Part shown: positions 1-8,232 of the stretch, piece by piece | Numbering within the stretch: the stretch's first letter is position 1 | Layout: each line of letters begins with the position of its first letter | NCBI GenBank assembly: GCA_024280945.1 | Contig: JAMXLO010000079.1 | Location: forward strand, 1-43,971 | Source of the DNA: Acetobacteraceae bacterium | GTDB taxonomy: Bacteria > Pseudomonadota > Alphaproteobacteria > Acetobacterales > Acetobacteraceae | DNA: 43,971 nucleotides | Reading direction: 5' to 3' | Made by a program: the position numbers and the translations under genes | Notes under the pieces: model-generated | Databases searched by the model: none | What the model was told of the DNA's origin: nothing | Seen by the model: the letters and a program-made list of their open reading frames with translations, nothing else

Positions 1-80
1 TGCTTGCCAATGCAACGGCTACAAAGAGACGTTCCAACAACCTTTCCGCACCGTCAGCTCGCATCCTGCTGGGTGCGGCA

Positions 81-501
81 TTACTTGCCTTGCAAAAGGT
101 CCATGAACGGCGGAAAGGTGAGCAGGAGGCCGACAGCCAGACCGGCGAATGCCGGCACATTGACCATGGTCAGGGAAATGGTCCGATCGCGCCACAGGCG
201 GTTCAGCACAAACCAGGCGAGCAGCCAGATAACGATCCCAACCGTGGTAACTCCTGAAAGAGTTCCAGTCGGATTGTAGAAGTTCAGCAGTTTTGCGAAG
301 GAATGCCCCGAATGCACCAGCCACACCCGTTGCGACAAATGCGGCGACGGCGAAAACAAGCACGGCAGTACGCATACGCCGTGGTCTGGTCATGGCCCAG
401 CGATATTTCATCGCAACATAGGCCACCATCGTGATGGCGATTGGAGCCAACCAGGATACGTGTTCCTTCCACTCCATGCCGACGCTCTGTCGTTGGTTCA
501 T
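81..501 (-). pseudogene. Small multi-span membrane protein, split by a frameshift
   Basis: Two minus-strand frames join into one plausible integral membrane protein of about 140 residues. The first frame starts at an ATG at 501 (MNQRQSVG; a second ATG lies at 477) and gives two hydrophobic segments, around SWLAPIAITMVAYVA and AVLVFAVAAFVATG. It then loses hydrophobic character after about position 300. A second frame takes over with KLLNFYNPTGTLSG and two more hydrophobic segments, and stops at a TAA at 81-83. Dropping one C from the run near 301-303 (minus strand TTCCTTCGC) would fuse the frames as GAFFAKLLNFYNP. This is either a real frameshift mutation or a single-base sequence error. The family is not recognised and no gene follows within the window, so no role is proposed. 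Confidence 0.5.
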
Positions 502-668
502 TATGATCCCAAATGGGTGTGCCCCCCGCGCCGCAAGCAAGAGCGCGGACCAAGCTCACGCCGAGGCAAAGTCGCGCAGTACTAATATCACCTGTACCGC
601 TCCCGGTCCCCTGGACGCGCTGATCGCAAAGCGCGAGTCTGACTCGACATCGGGAGGAGGCAAGCGCC

Positions 669-1490
669 ATGCAGATCGGCATCCATCTGCCGCATATCGG
701 TCGCAAGGCAGGACCTGACGCGTTCCGCCGCGCCGCGATCCAGGCGGAGGAGCTGGGCTTTGCCGATGTCTGGGTGAGCGAGCACATCATCATCCCGAAG
801 GACGCGAACTACCCGCCGTCGCCCAACTTCTGGGACCCGGTGCTGACGCTGACCTGGGCCGCCGCCTGCACCAAACGCGTACAGCTGGGCACCAGCGTGC
901 TGGTACTGCCGATGCGTCATCCGCTGCCGCTCGCCAAGGAACTCGCGACGCTGCAGAACCTGTCGCAGGGCCGGCTGATCCTGGGCGCCGGCGTCGGCTG
1001 GATGGAGGCGGAATTTGACGCTCTCGGTGTGCCGTTCCGCGAGCGCGGCAGGCGTATGGACGAAGGCATCGCGATGATGAAGGCGGTGTGGAACGACGAT
1101 CCCGTGACGTTCCCGACGCGCTGGATTCCGGCGAAGATCGAGACGATGCGCATGCAGCCGAAGCCGTGCGCGCCGATCCCGATCTGGATCGGCGGATCGT
1201 CCGATGCGGCCATCAGTCGCGCCTTGCGTCTGGACGGGTGGCACGGCAGCCGGGTGACGCCCGAGCAGGCGCCGGCTGTGGTGCAACGGCTACGCGCGCA
1301 ACGACCTGGTGCGGATTTTACCGTATCGGTGCGCGCACCCTATGAGCGCGACATGGGCGCGGTGCGCTCTCGGCTGGAGGCATACAAGGCGGCGGGCGTC
1401 CAGCACGTGCTGATCGCGCCGGAAGAGCGCGAACTCGGCGAATACCTCGCTGCCGTGGAACGTGTGGCACGCTGTGTCGGGGGATTATAA
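669..1490 (+). CDS. Luciferase-like (LLM) flavin-dependent oxidoreductase
   Basis: The 273-residue protein has the bacterial luciferase-like TIM-barrel pattern. It opens with MQIGIHLPHIG, followed by a helix with AEELGFADVWVSEH, the strand VQLGTSVLVLPMRHP, the motif LSQGRLILGAGVGW near residues 97-112, and PIPIWIGGSSDAA near 170. These are typical of LLM-class enzymes that use reduced F420 or FMN; the sequence alone does not settle which cofactor or substrate applies. The start is supported by a GGAGG ribosome site about 10 nt upstream (654-660). A 220-bp gap separates it from the next gene. Its substrate and any tie to the downstream nitrile hydratase genes are unknown. Confidence 0.85.
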   Translation: MQIGIHLPHIGRKAGPDAFRRAAIQAEELGFADVWVSEHIIIPKDANYPPSPNFWDPVLTLTWAAACTKRVQLGTSVLVLPMRHPLPLAKELATLQNLSQGRLILGAGVGWMEAEFDALGVPFRERGRRMDEGIAMMKAVWNDDPVTFPTRWIPAKIETMRMQPKPCAPIPIWIGGSSDAAISRALRLDGWHGSRVTPEQAPAVVQRLRAQRPGADFTVSVRAPYERDMGAVRSRLEAYKAAGVQHVLIAPEERELGEYLAAVERVARCVGGL

Positions 1491-1710
1491 CTGCACCGAT
1501 TTGCCGAACGTCGATCCGGTATAGCGCCGGCAGTTGCAGCGGTGACAAAGGCCAGAGACCCTGGTTCTGACCCCGGCAGCAAAAGCCGGTGCGTTGGGCA
1601 CCTCGCAGGGAGCGGCAGCGGTTCAGCGCGATGCCTGGCGTACCCCGCTTCCCTGGACATGCCGGTCGTGAGGCGCAAGCCTCCCCCCTGAACGGGAGGA
1701 GCTCGCACGC

Positions 1711-2523
1711 ATGGTCAATCCAGCCACTGATCGGGTCCTGATCACCGGCGCAGCCGGCGCGATCGGTACCGCGCTGCGCAACGGTCTGCGAAGCGATTAT
1801 CGCCGCCTGCGGCTGACCGACGTGAGGCCCGTCGCCAACCCGACGCCGAACGAAGAGTGCATCGTTGCCGACATTTCCGACCGCGCCGCGATCGAACGCA
1901 TGATGGACGGCGCGGCGGCAGTGGTGCATCTCGCCGGCGTCGGCGGCGACTACACGCTGGAGGATCTGTGGCGGGTCAATGCGCGCGGCATGTTCGACGT
2001 GTTCGAGGCGGCGCGGCTCGCCGGCGTGCAGCGTATCGTGTTCGCCTCCAGCAACCACGCGTTCGGCTGCTATCCGATCGACGAGCGCGTCTCACCTGCG
2101 CTGCCGCCGCGACCCGACAGCCTATACGGCACATTCAAGGCGTGGGGCGAGACCATGCTGCGCTGCTACTTCGATCGGCATGGCATCCGGTCGGTGTCGC
2201 TGCGTATCGGCACGTATCGGCCACTGCCGATCGACCAGCGCTCGCTCGCCACCTGGCTATCGCCGGGCGACGTTGCACGCCTGGTGGACGCGGCGCTGCG
2301 TCATGCCGACCCAGGCTGCCTGGTGGTGAATGGGTATTCCGCCAACACGCGGATCAAGACGCAGGATCCGAACTGGGAGTTTCTCGGCTACCGACCGCAG
2401 GACAATGCGGAAACGCATGTTGAAATGCTGCGCGGGATGGGTGTCGATGTGGACGGACCATGGGAATGGCCCGAGCATGGCGGCTCGCATGCGCGCGCAC
2501 CTGAGCGCGTCGCGCGGCGATAG
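1711..2523 (+). CDS. NAD-dependent epimerase/dehydratase, uronate-dehydrogenase-like
   Basis: An extended short-chain dehydrogenase of 270 residues. The N-terminal nucleotide site reads VLITGAAGAIG (residues 9-19), an Asp ends the second strand (LTDVR), VVHLAGVGG follows, and the catalytic pair is in YGTFK near residue 138. SSNHAFGCYP and the later LRIGTYRP and TWLSPGDVARL match the hexuronate dehydrogenase branch (oxidation of D-galacturonate or glucuronate to the aldarolactone). That substrate is inferred from similarity in memory. A GGGAGGAG ribosome site lies just before the ATG. It precedes the nitrile hydratase alpha gene by 90 bp on the same strand and could share a transcript, but no functional link is evident. 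Confidence 0.85.
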   Translation: MVNPATDRVLITGAAGAIGTALRNGLRSDYRRLRLTDVRPVANPTPNEECIVADISDRAAIERMMDGAAAVVHLAGVGGDYTLEDLWRVNARGMFDVFEAARLAGVQRIVFASSNHAFGCYPIDERVSPALPPRPDSLYGTFKAWGETMLRCYFDRHGIRSVSLRIGTYRPLPIDQRSLATWLSPGDVARLVDAALRHADPGCLVVNGYSANTRIKTQDPNWEFLGYRPQDNAETHVEMLRGMGVDVDGPWEWPEHGGSHARAPERVARR

Positions 2524-2613
2524 GCACGATGGTTGGTTGCATCTGGCGGCAGGCAGGCACGACTGGTACCAATAGGGGCACTACCAGGCATATCAGCGGG
2601 CAGGAGATCGTCC

Positions 2614-3258
2614 ATGACGGCGCATGACGCGCATGATCACCACGGGCACGACCACGAGGAGGCGTCTGAACTGTCGGAGACCGAACTGCGGGTTCGCGCC
2701 ATTCAGACCATCCTCGTTGAGAAGGGCTATACCGACGCCGCGGCCGTGGACGCGATCGTCGAAGCCTACGAAACCAAGATTGGCCCGCATATCGGTGCGC
2801 GGATCGTGGCGCGCGCGTGGACCGATCCCGAGTTCCGCCAGGCGCTGCTGACCGATGCCAGCAAGGCCGCCGCACCGTTCGGCTATCAGGGCAAGATCGG
2901 CGATCATCTCGTCGTGGTCGAGAATACGCCGAAGCGGCACAACATGGTCGTATGCACGCTGTGCTCCTGCTATCCGTGGGATGTGCTGGGGTTGCCGCCG
3001 GTCTGGTACAAGTCCTTCGCCTATCGCTCGCGTGCGGTGAAGGAGCCGCGCGCCGTGCTCGCCGAATTCGGGGTGACAGTGCCCAGTGACACGGCAATCC
3101 ATGTCTGGGATTCGACCGCCGAGGTCCGCTACATGGTTCTGCCTGAGCGGCCCAGTGGGACAGAGGGCTGGACCGAGGAACAGCTGGCCGCGCTCGTGAC
3201 GCGGGATTCGATGGTCGGCACCGATGTGCTGCGTGTCCGGGGGAACATTCCGGCATGA
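2614..3258 (+). CDS. nthA: Nitrile hydratase alpha subunit, cobalt type
   Basis: This subunit carries the metal of nitrile hydratase, which hydrates nitriles to amides in the cytoplasm. The 214-residue protein contains the metal claw C114-T-L-C117-S-C119. Thr after the first Cys marks the cobalt class; the iron class has Ser. [11 protein letters not shown] and [16 protein letters not shown] around the claw are typical of the family. The start at 2614 is chosen because AGGAG lies 8 nt upstream and family homology begins there; an in-frame ATG at 2533 would add 27 unrelated residues. The N-terminus is His/Asp rich (residues 4-14). The stop overlaps the beta-subunit start (ATGA), so translation is probably coupled. 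The cobalt transporter genes downstream agree with the cobalt assignment. Confidence 0.95.
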   Translation: MTAHDAHDHHGHDHEEASELSETELRVRAIQTILVEKGYTDAAAVDAIVEAYETKIGPHIGARIVARAWTDPEFRQALLTDASKAAAPFGYQGKIGDHLVVVENTPKRHNMVVCTLCSCYPWDVLGLPPVWYKSFAYRSRAVKEPRAVLAEFGVTVPSDTAIHVWDSTAEVRYMVLPERPSGTEGWTEEQLAALVTRDSMVGTDVLRVRGNIPA

Positions 3259-3911
3259 ACGGCATTCATGACATGGGGGGGATGGACGGCTTCGGCCCGG
3301 TCGATCCGGTCGAAACCGGCGGCGTCTTCCACGCGGAATGGGAAGGCAAGGTCATGGCGGTCAGCCGTGTCATGGGCGCCATCGGAGCGTGGAACATCGA
3401 TCAAGCCCGATACGGCATCGAGAAGCTGCCGCCGCAGCTCTACCTCAAATCGTATTATCGCCGCTGGCTGGAGCGGTTCGAACGTGCGCTGGTCGATTAC
3501 GGCTACGCCGAGGCCGATGAGATCGCCGCCGGCCACTCGCTGCGCCCTGGCAGGACGCCGCCTCGAGGTAAATTCACCCTCGCCGATGTCGAGCGCACCA
3601 GTCACCGCGGCACCTACACGCGACCGGAGGTTGCGCCCGCCAAGTTTGCGGAGGGCGATCGGGTGCTTGCGAGGAACATGCATCCGAAAACCCATACGCG
3701 ACTGCCGCGCTACGTCCGCGGCCATGTGGGCGTCGTCGAACGCGTTCATGGTTGTCATGTACTGCCGGACACCGCCGCGATCGGGCAGGGCGAGAACCCA
3801 CAGTGGCTCTACACCGTGCAGTTCGACGGGCGCGACCTGTGGGGGCAGGACGCCGATCCAACGGTGAAGGTTTCGGTCGAGGCGTTCGAGCCTTATCTGG
3901 AACGCGCCTGA
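3255..3911 (+). CDS. nthB: Nitrile hydratase beta subunit
   Basis: The non-metal partner of the alpha subunit, 218 residues. It begins [16 protein letters not shown], the classic beta-subunit N-terminus, continues through [18 protein letters not shown] and the helical [13 protein letters not shown], and ends in an SH3-like barrel. That barrel includes [35 protein letters not shown] and [14 protein letters not shown]. Length and domain order are normal for the family. The ATG overlaps the alpha stop by 4 nt. The accessory gene starts 1 nt after its stop, giving a tight alpha-beta-activator order like that of other cobalt nitrile hydratases. Confidence 0.95.
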   Translation: MNGIHDMGGMDGFGPVDPVETGGVFHAEWEGKVMAVSRVMGAIGAWNIDQARYGIEKLPPQLYLKSYYRRWLERFERALVDYGYAEADEIAAGHSLRPGRTPPRGKFTLADVERTSHRGTYTRPEVAPAKFAEGDRVLARNMHPKTHTRLPRYVRGHVGVVERVHGCHVLPDTAAIGQGENPQWLYTVQFDGRDLWGQDADPTVKVSVEAFEPYLERA

Positions 3912-3912
3912 C

Positions 3913-4296
3913 ATGACGGCGATCGATCCTGCCCGGCGTGCGCTTCGAGCCAATCCCGGCCTTCCCGCCGACAGCGATGGCCCGGTGTTTGCCGCCCCGT
4001 GGGAGGCGCAGGCCTTCGCCATGGCGTTGGCGCTGCACGAGAAAGGCGTGTTCGATTGGGCTGAGTGGGCCAGCATGCTGGGGGAAACGATCAAGGCCGC
4101 GCAGGCCGCCGGCGACCCGGATACCGGCGATACCTACTACCGTCACTGGCTGACGACGCTGGAACGGATGCTGACGGAAAAGGAGGTCAGCACCCCGGCC
4201 GATCTGACGGCTTGCCGCAATGCCTGGGAGCGAGCCGCGGCCCGCACACCGCATGGTCAACCGATCGAACTGCGGACGGAGGATTTCAAGGCGTGA
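3913..4296 (+). CDS. Nitrile hydratase accessory (activator) protein
   Basis: A 127-residue protein resembling the N-terminal half of the beta subunit: PWEAQAFAMALALHEKGVFDWAEW and YYRHWLTTLERMLTEKEV mirror the beta helical region. In cobalt nitrile hydratases this family (P14K/e-type activators) binds the alpha subunit and delivers cobalt while the claw cysteines are oxidised. That role is known for relatives and inferred here from sequence and position. It starts 1 nt after the beta stop. The cobalt transporter gene cbtB follows after 61 bp, so metal uptake and metal insertion functions sit side by side. Confidence 0.88.
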   Translation: MTAIDPARRALRANPGLPADSDGPVFAAPWEAQAFAMALALHEKGVFDWAEWASMLGETIKAAQAAGDPDTGDTYYRHWLTTLERMLTEKEVSTPADLTACRNAWERAAARTPHGQPIELRTEDFKA

Positions 4297-4357
4297 TCGG
4301 GAATGGTCGTTGCTAACGCAACGCGCCTGATCGGGCGCGCAATTCAGGGGAGATGTC

Positions 4358-4573
4358 ATGAGTACCAGCACCACGTTTGCACCGACAATTGCCGAGCCGA
4401 TTGCCATTCCGGTTCGCGACATCTTGCCTTGGGCGATCTTCGTCGGGTTGTTGGCGCTGCTTGCGATCTATTTCGTTGGCGCCGAACAGGGAGCGATATC
4501 GATCATACCGGGCATGTACATCCATGAATTCGTGCATGACGGCCGGCATTTTCTCGCGTTCCCCTGTCACTGA
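4358..4573 (+). CDS. cbtB: CbtB cobalt transporter subunit
   Basis: A 71-residue protein with one membrane segment (residues 20-40, ILPWAIFVGLLALLAIYF) and a histidine-rich C-terminus, YIHEFVHDGRHFLAFPCH. This is the hallmark of CbtB proteins predicted to bind cobalt for import through CbtA. GGGGAG lies about 7 nt upstream of the ATG. CbtAB is often under a cobalamin riboswitch, but here only 61 bp separate it from the nitrile hydratase accessory gene. That is too short for such a riboswitch and suggests co-expression with the enzyme instead. cbtA follows after 9 nt. Confidence 0.9.
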   Translation: MSTSTTFAPTIAEPIAIPVRDILPWAIFVGLLALLAIYFVGAEQGAISIIPGMYIHEFVHDGRHFLAFPCH

Positions 4574-4582
4574 CGGCGTGCG

Positions 4583-5326
4583 GTGGTTCGAACCCTGTTG
4601 GTTCGCGGCATGCTGGCGGGCCTGCTCGCCGGACTGATTGCCTTCGTTTACGCGCAGTATTTCGCCGAGCCGCTGATTGACCAGGCCATTGTGTTCGAGG
4701 ATCACGGGCATGAATCGCTGGGCGGCCATCCCGCGCCGGAGTTGGTGAGCCGCGCTGTGCAAAGCACCTTGGGTCTGCTGACCGGTGTGGTGGTCTACAG
4801 CACGGCGATCGGCGGCATCTTTGCGTTGGTATTTGCCTTCGCGCAGGGCCGACTGGGCAGGATGCGGCCGCGCAGCACGACCGTTTTGCTGGCAGCGGCT
4901 GCGTTCATTGTGTTGTTCCTTGTGCCCCAGATCAAATACCCAGCCAATCCACCAGCTATTGGTGATCCGGAGACGATCAGGGTGCGCACAGCGCTGTATT
5001 TCGCGATGATCGCCTGGTCGGCGGCCGCTGCGGTTGGCGCCATGCTGTTGGCGAAACACCTCATGCGCCATCTGGACATGTGGAATGCCGCTCTGTGCGG
5101 CGCGGGCGTCTATATCCTGGCGGCGGCCCTCGCGATGTTCGTCTTGCCAACGGTCAACGAGGTGCCCGATGATTTTCCCGCGACGTTGTTGTGGCAATTC
5201 CGCATGGTATCGCTTGGCGGCCATGCTGTGCTGCTGGCCATTCTTGGCTTAGCATTTGGTATTCTGGCTGAGCGGAAGATGCTGGCTGCTGGACACTCGG
5301 CCGTTCGTCTGCCGCGCATCGTCTGA
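4583..5326 (+). CDS. cbtA: CbtA cobalt transporter subunit
   Basis: A 247-residue integral membrane protein with about five or six hydrophobic segments. It starts MVRTLLVRGMLAGLLAGLIAFVYAQYFAEP, as CbtA proteins do, and has a periplasmic His-containing stretch (FEDHGHESLGGH) after the first segment. A later loop has PQIKYPANPPAIGDPETI and RTALYFAMIAWS. The start codon is GTG, 9 nt after the cbtB stop. In this family CbtA is taken to form the cobalt channel; mechanism data are sparse. Its place directly after a cobalt-type nitrile hydratase and activator suggests it supplies cobalt for that enzyme rather than for B12. Confidence 0.9.
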   Translation: MVRTLLVRGMLAGLLAGLIAFVYAQYFAEPLIDQAIVFEDHGHESLGGHPAPELVSRAVQSTLGLLTGVVVYSTAIGGIFALVFAFAQGRLGRMRPRSTTVLLAAAAFIVLFLVPQIKYPANPPAIGDPETIRVRTALYFAMIAWSAAAAVGAMLLAKHLMRHLDMWNAALCGAGVYILAAALAMFVLPTVNEVPDDFPATLLWQFRMVSLGGHAVLLAILGLAFGILAERKMLAAGHSAVRLPRIV

Positions 5327-5361
5327 TTGCGTACATCAGTGCAGAATCAAGGGAGGCTGCG

Positions 5362-5808
5362 GTGTCGAAGATTCTGCTGTTGCAGGGAGCCAATCTTACG
5401 TTCCTGGGGCGACGCGAGCCGGCGATCTACGGCTCGACAACGCCGGCAGAGCTTGACGTCATGCTGCAGCGGCACGCACAGCAGCACGGTTACCAGCTGG
5501 AGATCTTCTATACCAACATCGAAGGCGAAGCGATCAACCGCATCTATCGTGCCGTCGATGAGGGCTTCGATGGCCTGGTTATGAATCCGGCCGGCTTTAC
5601 CTATGCGGGGTTTGCCCTGAAGGACTGCATCAAGGGGGCCGCATTGCCTTATGTAGAAGTACACATCAGCAGCATTGCGAAGCGCAATATCCACTGCGTT
5701 CTCTCCGATGTGGCAGAAGGAATGATCACTGGATTCGGAATGCACTCCTACATACTGGGCCTCGATGCGATGCTGGAGATCCTGAGGAAGCGGGCGGTCG
5801 GACGCTGA
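5362..5808 (+). CDS. Type II 3-dehydroquinate dehydratase-like protein, divergent
   Basis: The fold is that of AroQ: 148 residues with GANLTFLGRREPAIYG at the start, TNIEGEAINRIYRA, VMNPAGFT, and VEVHIS. Key residues are R18, Y23, N75, H101 and R108. The usual LTHTSVALRD segment reads FTYAGFALKD, so the substrate-binding His (81 in the Mycobacterium tuberculosis enzyme) is Tyr81. The region after H101 is two residues shorter than usual. It may therefore act on a substrate other than 3-dehydroquinate. The start is GTG preceded by GGAGGC. It follows cbtA by 35 bp on the same strand and is probably in the same operon. A housekeeping aroQ role is possible but less likely given the altered site. 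Confidence 0.7.
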   Translation: MSKILLLQGANLTFLGRREPAIYGSTTPAELDVMLQRHAQQHGYQLEIFYTNIEGEAINRIYRAVDEGFDGLVMNPAGFTYAGFALKDCIKGAALPYVEVHISSIAKRNIHCVLSDVAEGMITGFGMHSYILGLDAMLEILRKRAVGR

Positions 5809-5884
5809 CGACCAGCTGTGGGCCGGCTCGCGCGGACATCGATTTTCTTCCCTTGCGGTGGGTCGTGGTTGCGCAACGTCAGCT

Positions 5885-5909
5885 CGGGGTTTGGGCGTGC
5901 CCCACCCCG
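5885..5909. repeat. Hairpin between convergent genes
   Basis: CGGGGT (5885-5890) pairs with ACCCCG (5904-5909), and inside it GGGC pairs with GCCC around a GT loop, giving a GC-rich stem-loop. It lies in the 152-bp gap between the plus-strand dehydroquinase-like gene and the minus-strand lipoprotein gene. It could help stop transcription from either side, but neither strand has a T-run after the stem. Confidence 0.3.
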
Positions 5910-5940
5910 ATCTGCCGTCGGTATAACAGTATATGCTCGC

Positions 5941-5966
5941 GGATAGCTTGGCGGCTGTCGCTATCC
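5941..5966 (-). terminator. Possible hairpin at the lipoprotein gene's end
   Basis: GGATAGC (5941-5947) and GCTATCC (5960-5966) form a 7-bp stem that overlaps the TAG stop codon of the minus-strand lipoprotein gene. The position fits a transcript-end structure, but no T-run follows. Confidence 0.3.
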
Positions 5967-6230
5967 CTGAACGAGGCGGCCGTTCTTGTCGACGGTCACG
6001 CTCTGCTTGACACCGTTGCGCATGGCTGTGCCGCTCCAGCCCCCGATGTAGGTTTGCGATGGAACCAACGCGGGAGATGTGTAGCCATCCGCGGTCAGAA
6101 CCTGTTCTGCCGCGGTCTTACTCATCATAGCCGGCGGTTGTTGAGCAGTTGGTCGGGATGGCGGCGGAGCCGGTTGCATCATTGAGCATGACACAACGAA
6201 ACCTGCTGCAATTAGCGTGAGCCAACGCAT
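5961..6230 (-). CDS. Small predicted lipoprotein
   Basis: An 89-residue secreted protein. The first 14 residues form a short signal peptide ending in a lipobox (VVSC, Cys15), so it is probably lipid-anchored. A Pro/Gln-rich linker follows (QPAPPPSRPTAQQPP). The C-terminal half, with GYTSPALVPSQTYIGGWSG and VKQSVTVDKNGRLVQG, looks like a small beta domain of the kind that binds or inhibits other proteins, but no family is named with confidence. A GGGAGG ribosome site lies 8 nt upstream. A candidate promoter sits upstream on the minus strand: CTTACA (6284-6289), an 18-bp spacer and CATAAG (6260-6265). Confidence 0.75.
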   Translation of the reverse strand: MRWLTLIAAGFVVSCSMMQPAPPPSRPTAQQPPAMMSKTAAEQVLTADGYTSPALVPSQTYIGGWSGTAMRNGVKQSVTVDKNGRLVQG

Positions 6231-6595
6231 TGGGGACCTCCCTGATTTCTTTTTGTATTCTTATGCCACACTTCGTCACAGGCTGTAAGATTGTCAAGCG
6301 AACAGCGCATGCTTGCTGTGCAACGCTTGGTGAACGCAGCAATCCTCACCCAGGCCATACGGTGGCAAAGCATGTGCTCACGCAGGTTGTTCGGTCTGCA
6401 CGGTGACGATTAGCAGTCCAAGTAGTGCCGCCTGCGATCGGCGCGAGGCTTCTTCCGCTCGAGAACGTCCTGGCAATTGCTATGAGTGAAGCGTGGGGCC
6501 AGCCTCACGTGTCATGGCGACACGTGCGCTTCTGGCCCGAGATCGCTCGTCCGCCACGCTCGCTCGCGGTCGATGCGCCGCAGCGATGATCCGCG
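6231..6595. other. Intergenic stretch, 365 bp
   Basis: It lies between the start of the lipoprotein gene and the end of the amidase gene, both on the minus strand. It holds the candidate lipoprotein promoter (6260-6297, with a TTGACA on the minus strand at 6292-6297). I see no credible gene, repeat or terminator in the rest. Confidence 0.5.
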
Positions 6596-7990
6596 TCAGC
6601 CAATCGGTGGCCGCATCCTATGCCATTCCGTGCCACGCTCGTACGCAGCTGCGACGCGCAGCACGGTCGCATCTTCGAAGTAGCGGCCGACGAACTGAAC
6701 CGACAGCGGCAATCCATTGCTCGACAGGCCCGTCATCATCGCGACTGCGGGATGTCCGGTCACATTGAACGGTGTGCGCGCCTGCCGCGGATAGGTGCGT
6801 GACGTCTCCGCCGCATCCTCGATCCGACTCGCCGGGTCCATTGAACTGGCACAGATCAGCACGTCGAAGTCGCGCAGTGCCTCCTCGACTGCGGCGATCA
6901 TCTGCAGTCGGCGACGCTGAGCCCCGACATAGTCGCCTGCATTCATGAACGCGCCTGGCAACAGCCGCTGGCGGGCGAGCTGCCCGTAATCGCCGGGACG
7001 CGAACGCAGCCATGGCGCGTGGATCGACCACGCTTCGCTGCACAGGATGACCCGGTTGACCGCGGCGAACTCGTTGAGCGACGGCAGCGTGACGCTGCGC
7101 ACCTGCGCACCTTCGGTCTGCAGCACCCGCACCGCATCTTCGATCGCCGCCGTCACCTCGGGATGCGCCGGCTTGTCGACCTCGTGGAAGTGCCGCACGA
7201 AGCCGATGCGCATATCGCGCACGCCGCGGTCCAGCATGCGCCCGAAATAGCGCGCACTGCTCGCGGCGCTGCCGGGATCGGCCGGGTCGTGGCCGGCGAT
7301 CGCATCCAGCAGCAGTGCGTTGTCTGCCACAGTGCGCGTCATCGGCCCGACGTGGTCCAACGTGAACGACAGCGGGAAGACACCACGCCGCGACACCAGG
7401 CCATAGGTCGGCTTCAGCCCGACGATGCCGCAACAGGACGCGGGATTACGTACTGATCCGCCAGTGTCTGAACCGAGCGCCAGCGGAAACAGACCGGCGC
7501 AGACACCGGCCCCTGAGCCGGATGAGGACCCGCCCGGATGATGGTCGGGGTTCCACGGGTTGCGGGCCGGCGGGAATGGCAAGTCGAAGCTCGGGCCGCC
7601 GATGGCGAACTCATGTGTCGACAGCTTGCCTAAGATGATCGCGCCCGCCTGGCGCAGCTTTGCGATCACCGCCGCATCGGCGGTGGCGATCTTGTCGACG
7701 AGTATCTTCGAATGGCAGGAGGTCGGCAGGCCGGCGACGTCGATGATGTCCTTGATGCCAATAGGGATGCCATGCAGTGGCCCGCGAACCCGGCCTGCCG
7801 AGAGCTCTTTCTCGGCCGCTCGCGCAGCGCCCATCGCAGTATCGGCGTCGAGCCGGATGAAGGCGTGCAGCTTCGGATCCAGCCGCTCGATCCGCGCCAG
7901 CAGTGCCGTCAGCAGTTCGACCGGCGAGAGGCGGTGCGCGCCGAACTCGCGCTGTGCCTCGGAAGCGGTCAGCCAGTGCAGCGCGCTCAC
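6596..7990 (-). CDS. Amidase signature family amidohydrolase
   Basis: A 464-residue amidase with the Ser-cisSer-Lys triad: Lys80 in GIPIGIKD, Ser155 in GGSSSGS and the nucleophile Ser179 in GSDTGGSVRNPAS. The spacings between triad residues match known family members. It would cleave an amide to acid and ammonia in the cytoplasm. Its position next to the nitrile hydratase cluster, though on the other strand, suggests it could hydrolyse the amides that enzyme makes; this is inference. The start is GTG overlapping the stop of the small upstream gene (GTGA), so the two are translationally coupled. AtzE-type hydrolases are also made with a small partner. Confidence 0.92.
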   Translation of the reverse strand: MSALHWLTASEAQREFGAHRLSPVELLTALLARIERLDPKLHAFIRLDADTAMGAARAAEKELSAGRVRGPLHGIPIGIKDIIDVAGLPTSCHSKILVDKIATADAAVIAKLRQAGAIILGKLSTHEFAIGGPSFDLPFPPARNPWNPDHHPGGSSSGSGAGVCAGLFPLALGSDTGGSVRNPASCCGIVGLKPTYGLVSRRGVFPLSFTLDHVGPMTRTVADNALLLDAIAGHDPADPGSAASSARYFGRMLDRGVRDMRIGFVRHFHEVDKPAHPEVTAAIEDAVRVLQTEGAQVRSVTLPSLNEFAAVNRVILCSEAWSIHAPWLRSRPGDYGQLARQRLLPGAFMNAGDYVGAQRRRLQMIAAVEEALRDFDVLICASSMDPASRIEDAAETSRTYPRQARTPFNVTGHPAVAMMTGLSSNGLPLSVQFVGRYFEDATVLRVAAAYERGTEWHRMRPPIG

Positions 7991-8169
7991 AGCCCGTTTC
8001 CCGCCCGCATCGGCGGCCAGGGTTCGGCTGCCGGGTCCTCGGGGAAGCTTATGCCTCCCTTATTGCCGAGGGCCTGCTCCGCCGCCGATGCCACATCATC
8101 GGGAAACTCTGCCCATGCCTTGTCCAGCCCTGCCGCATGCGCCAGCCTGGCGATCAACTCCTTGTCCAT
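7987..8169 (-). CDS. Small amidase partner protein, possibly GatC/AtzG-like
   Basis: A 60-residue protein with an N-terminal helical part (ELIARLAHAAGLDKAW, then DDVASAAEQAL) and a C-terminal tail, DPAAEPWPPMRAGNGL. The ATG at 8169 is chosen because GGGGAGAG precedes it; the longer upstream reading is the leader. Its stop overlaps the amidase GTG by 4 nt. A small helical protein translated just ahead of an amidase recalls the GatC-GatA and AtzG-AtzE pairs, where the small subunit wraps the large one and stabilises it. That family link is an inference from size, helical start and position, not a clear motif match. Confidence 0.75.
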   Translation of the reverse strand: MDKELIARLAHAAGLDKAWAEFPDDVASAAEQALGNKGGISFPEDPAAEPWPPMRAGNGL

Positions 8170-8232
8170 GGCTCTCTCCCCGCCTGAGAAACCGATCATG
8201 CGATCGACCAGGCCAGAACGGAAGCAGGCGCG

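Noticed and set aside
4297-4357. Cobalamin riboswitch ahead of cbtB
   Set aside because: The gap is only 61 bp and shows no B12-box-like sequence, too short for the element.
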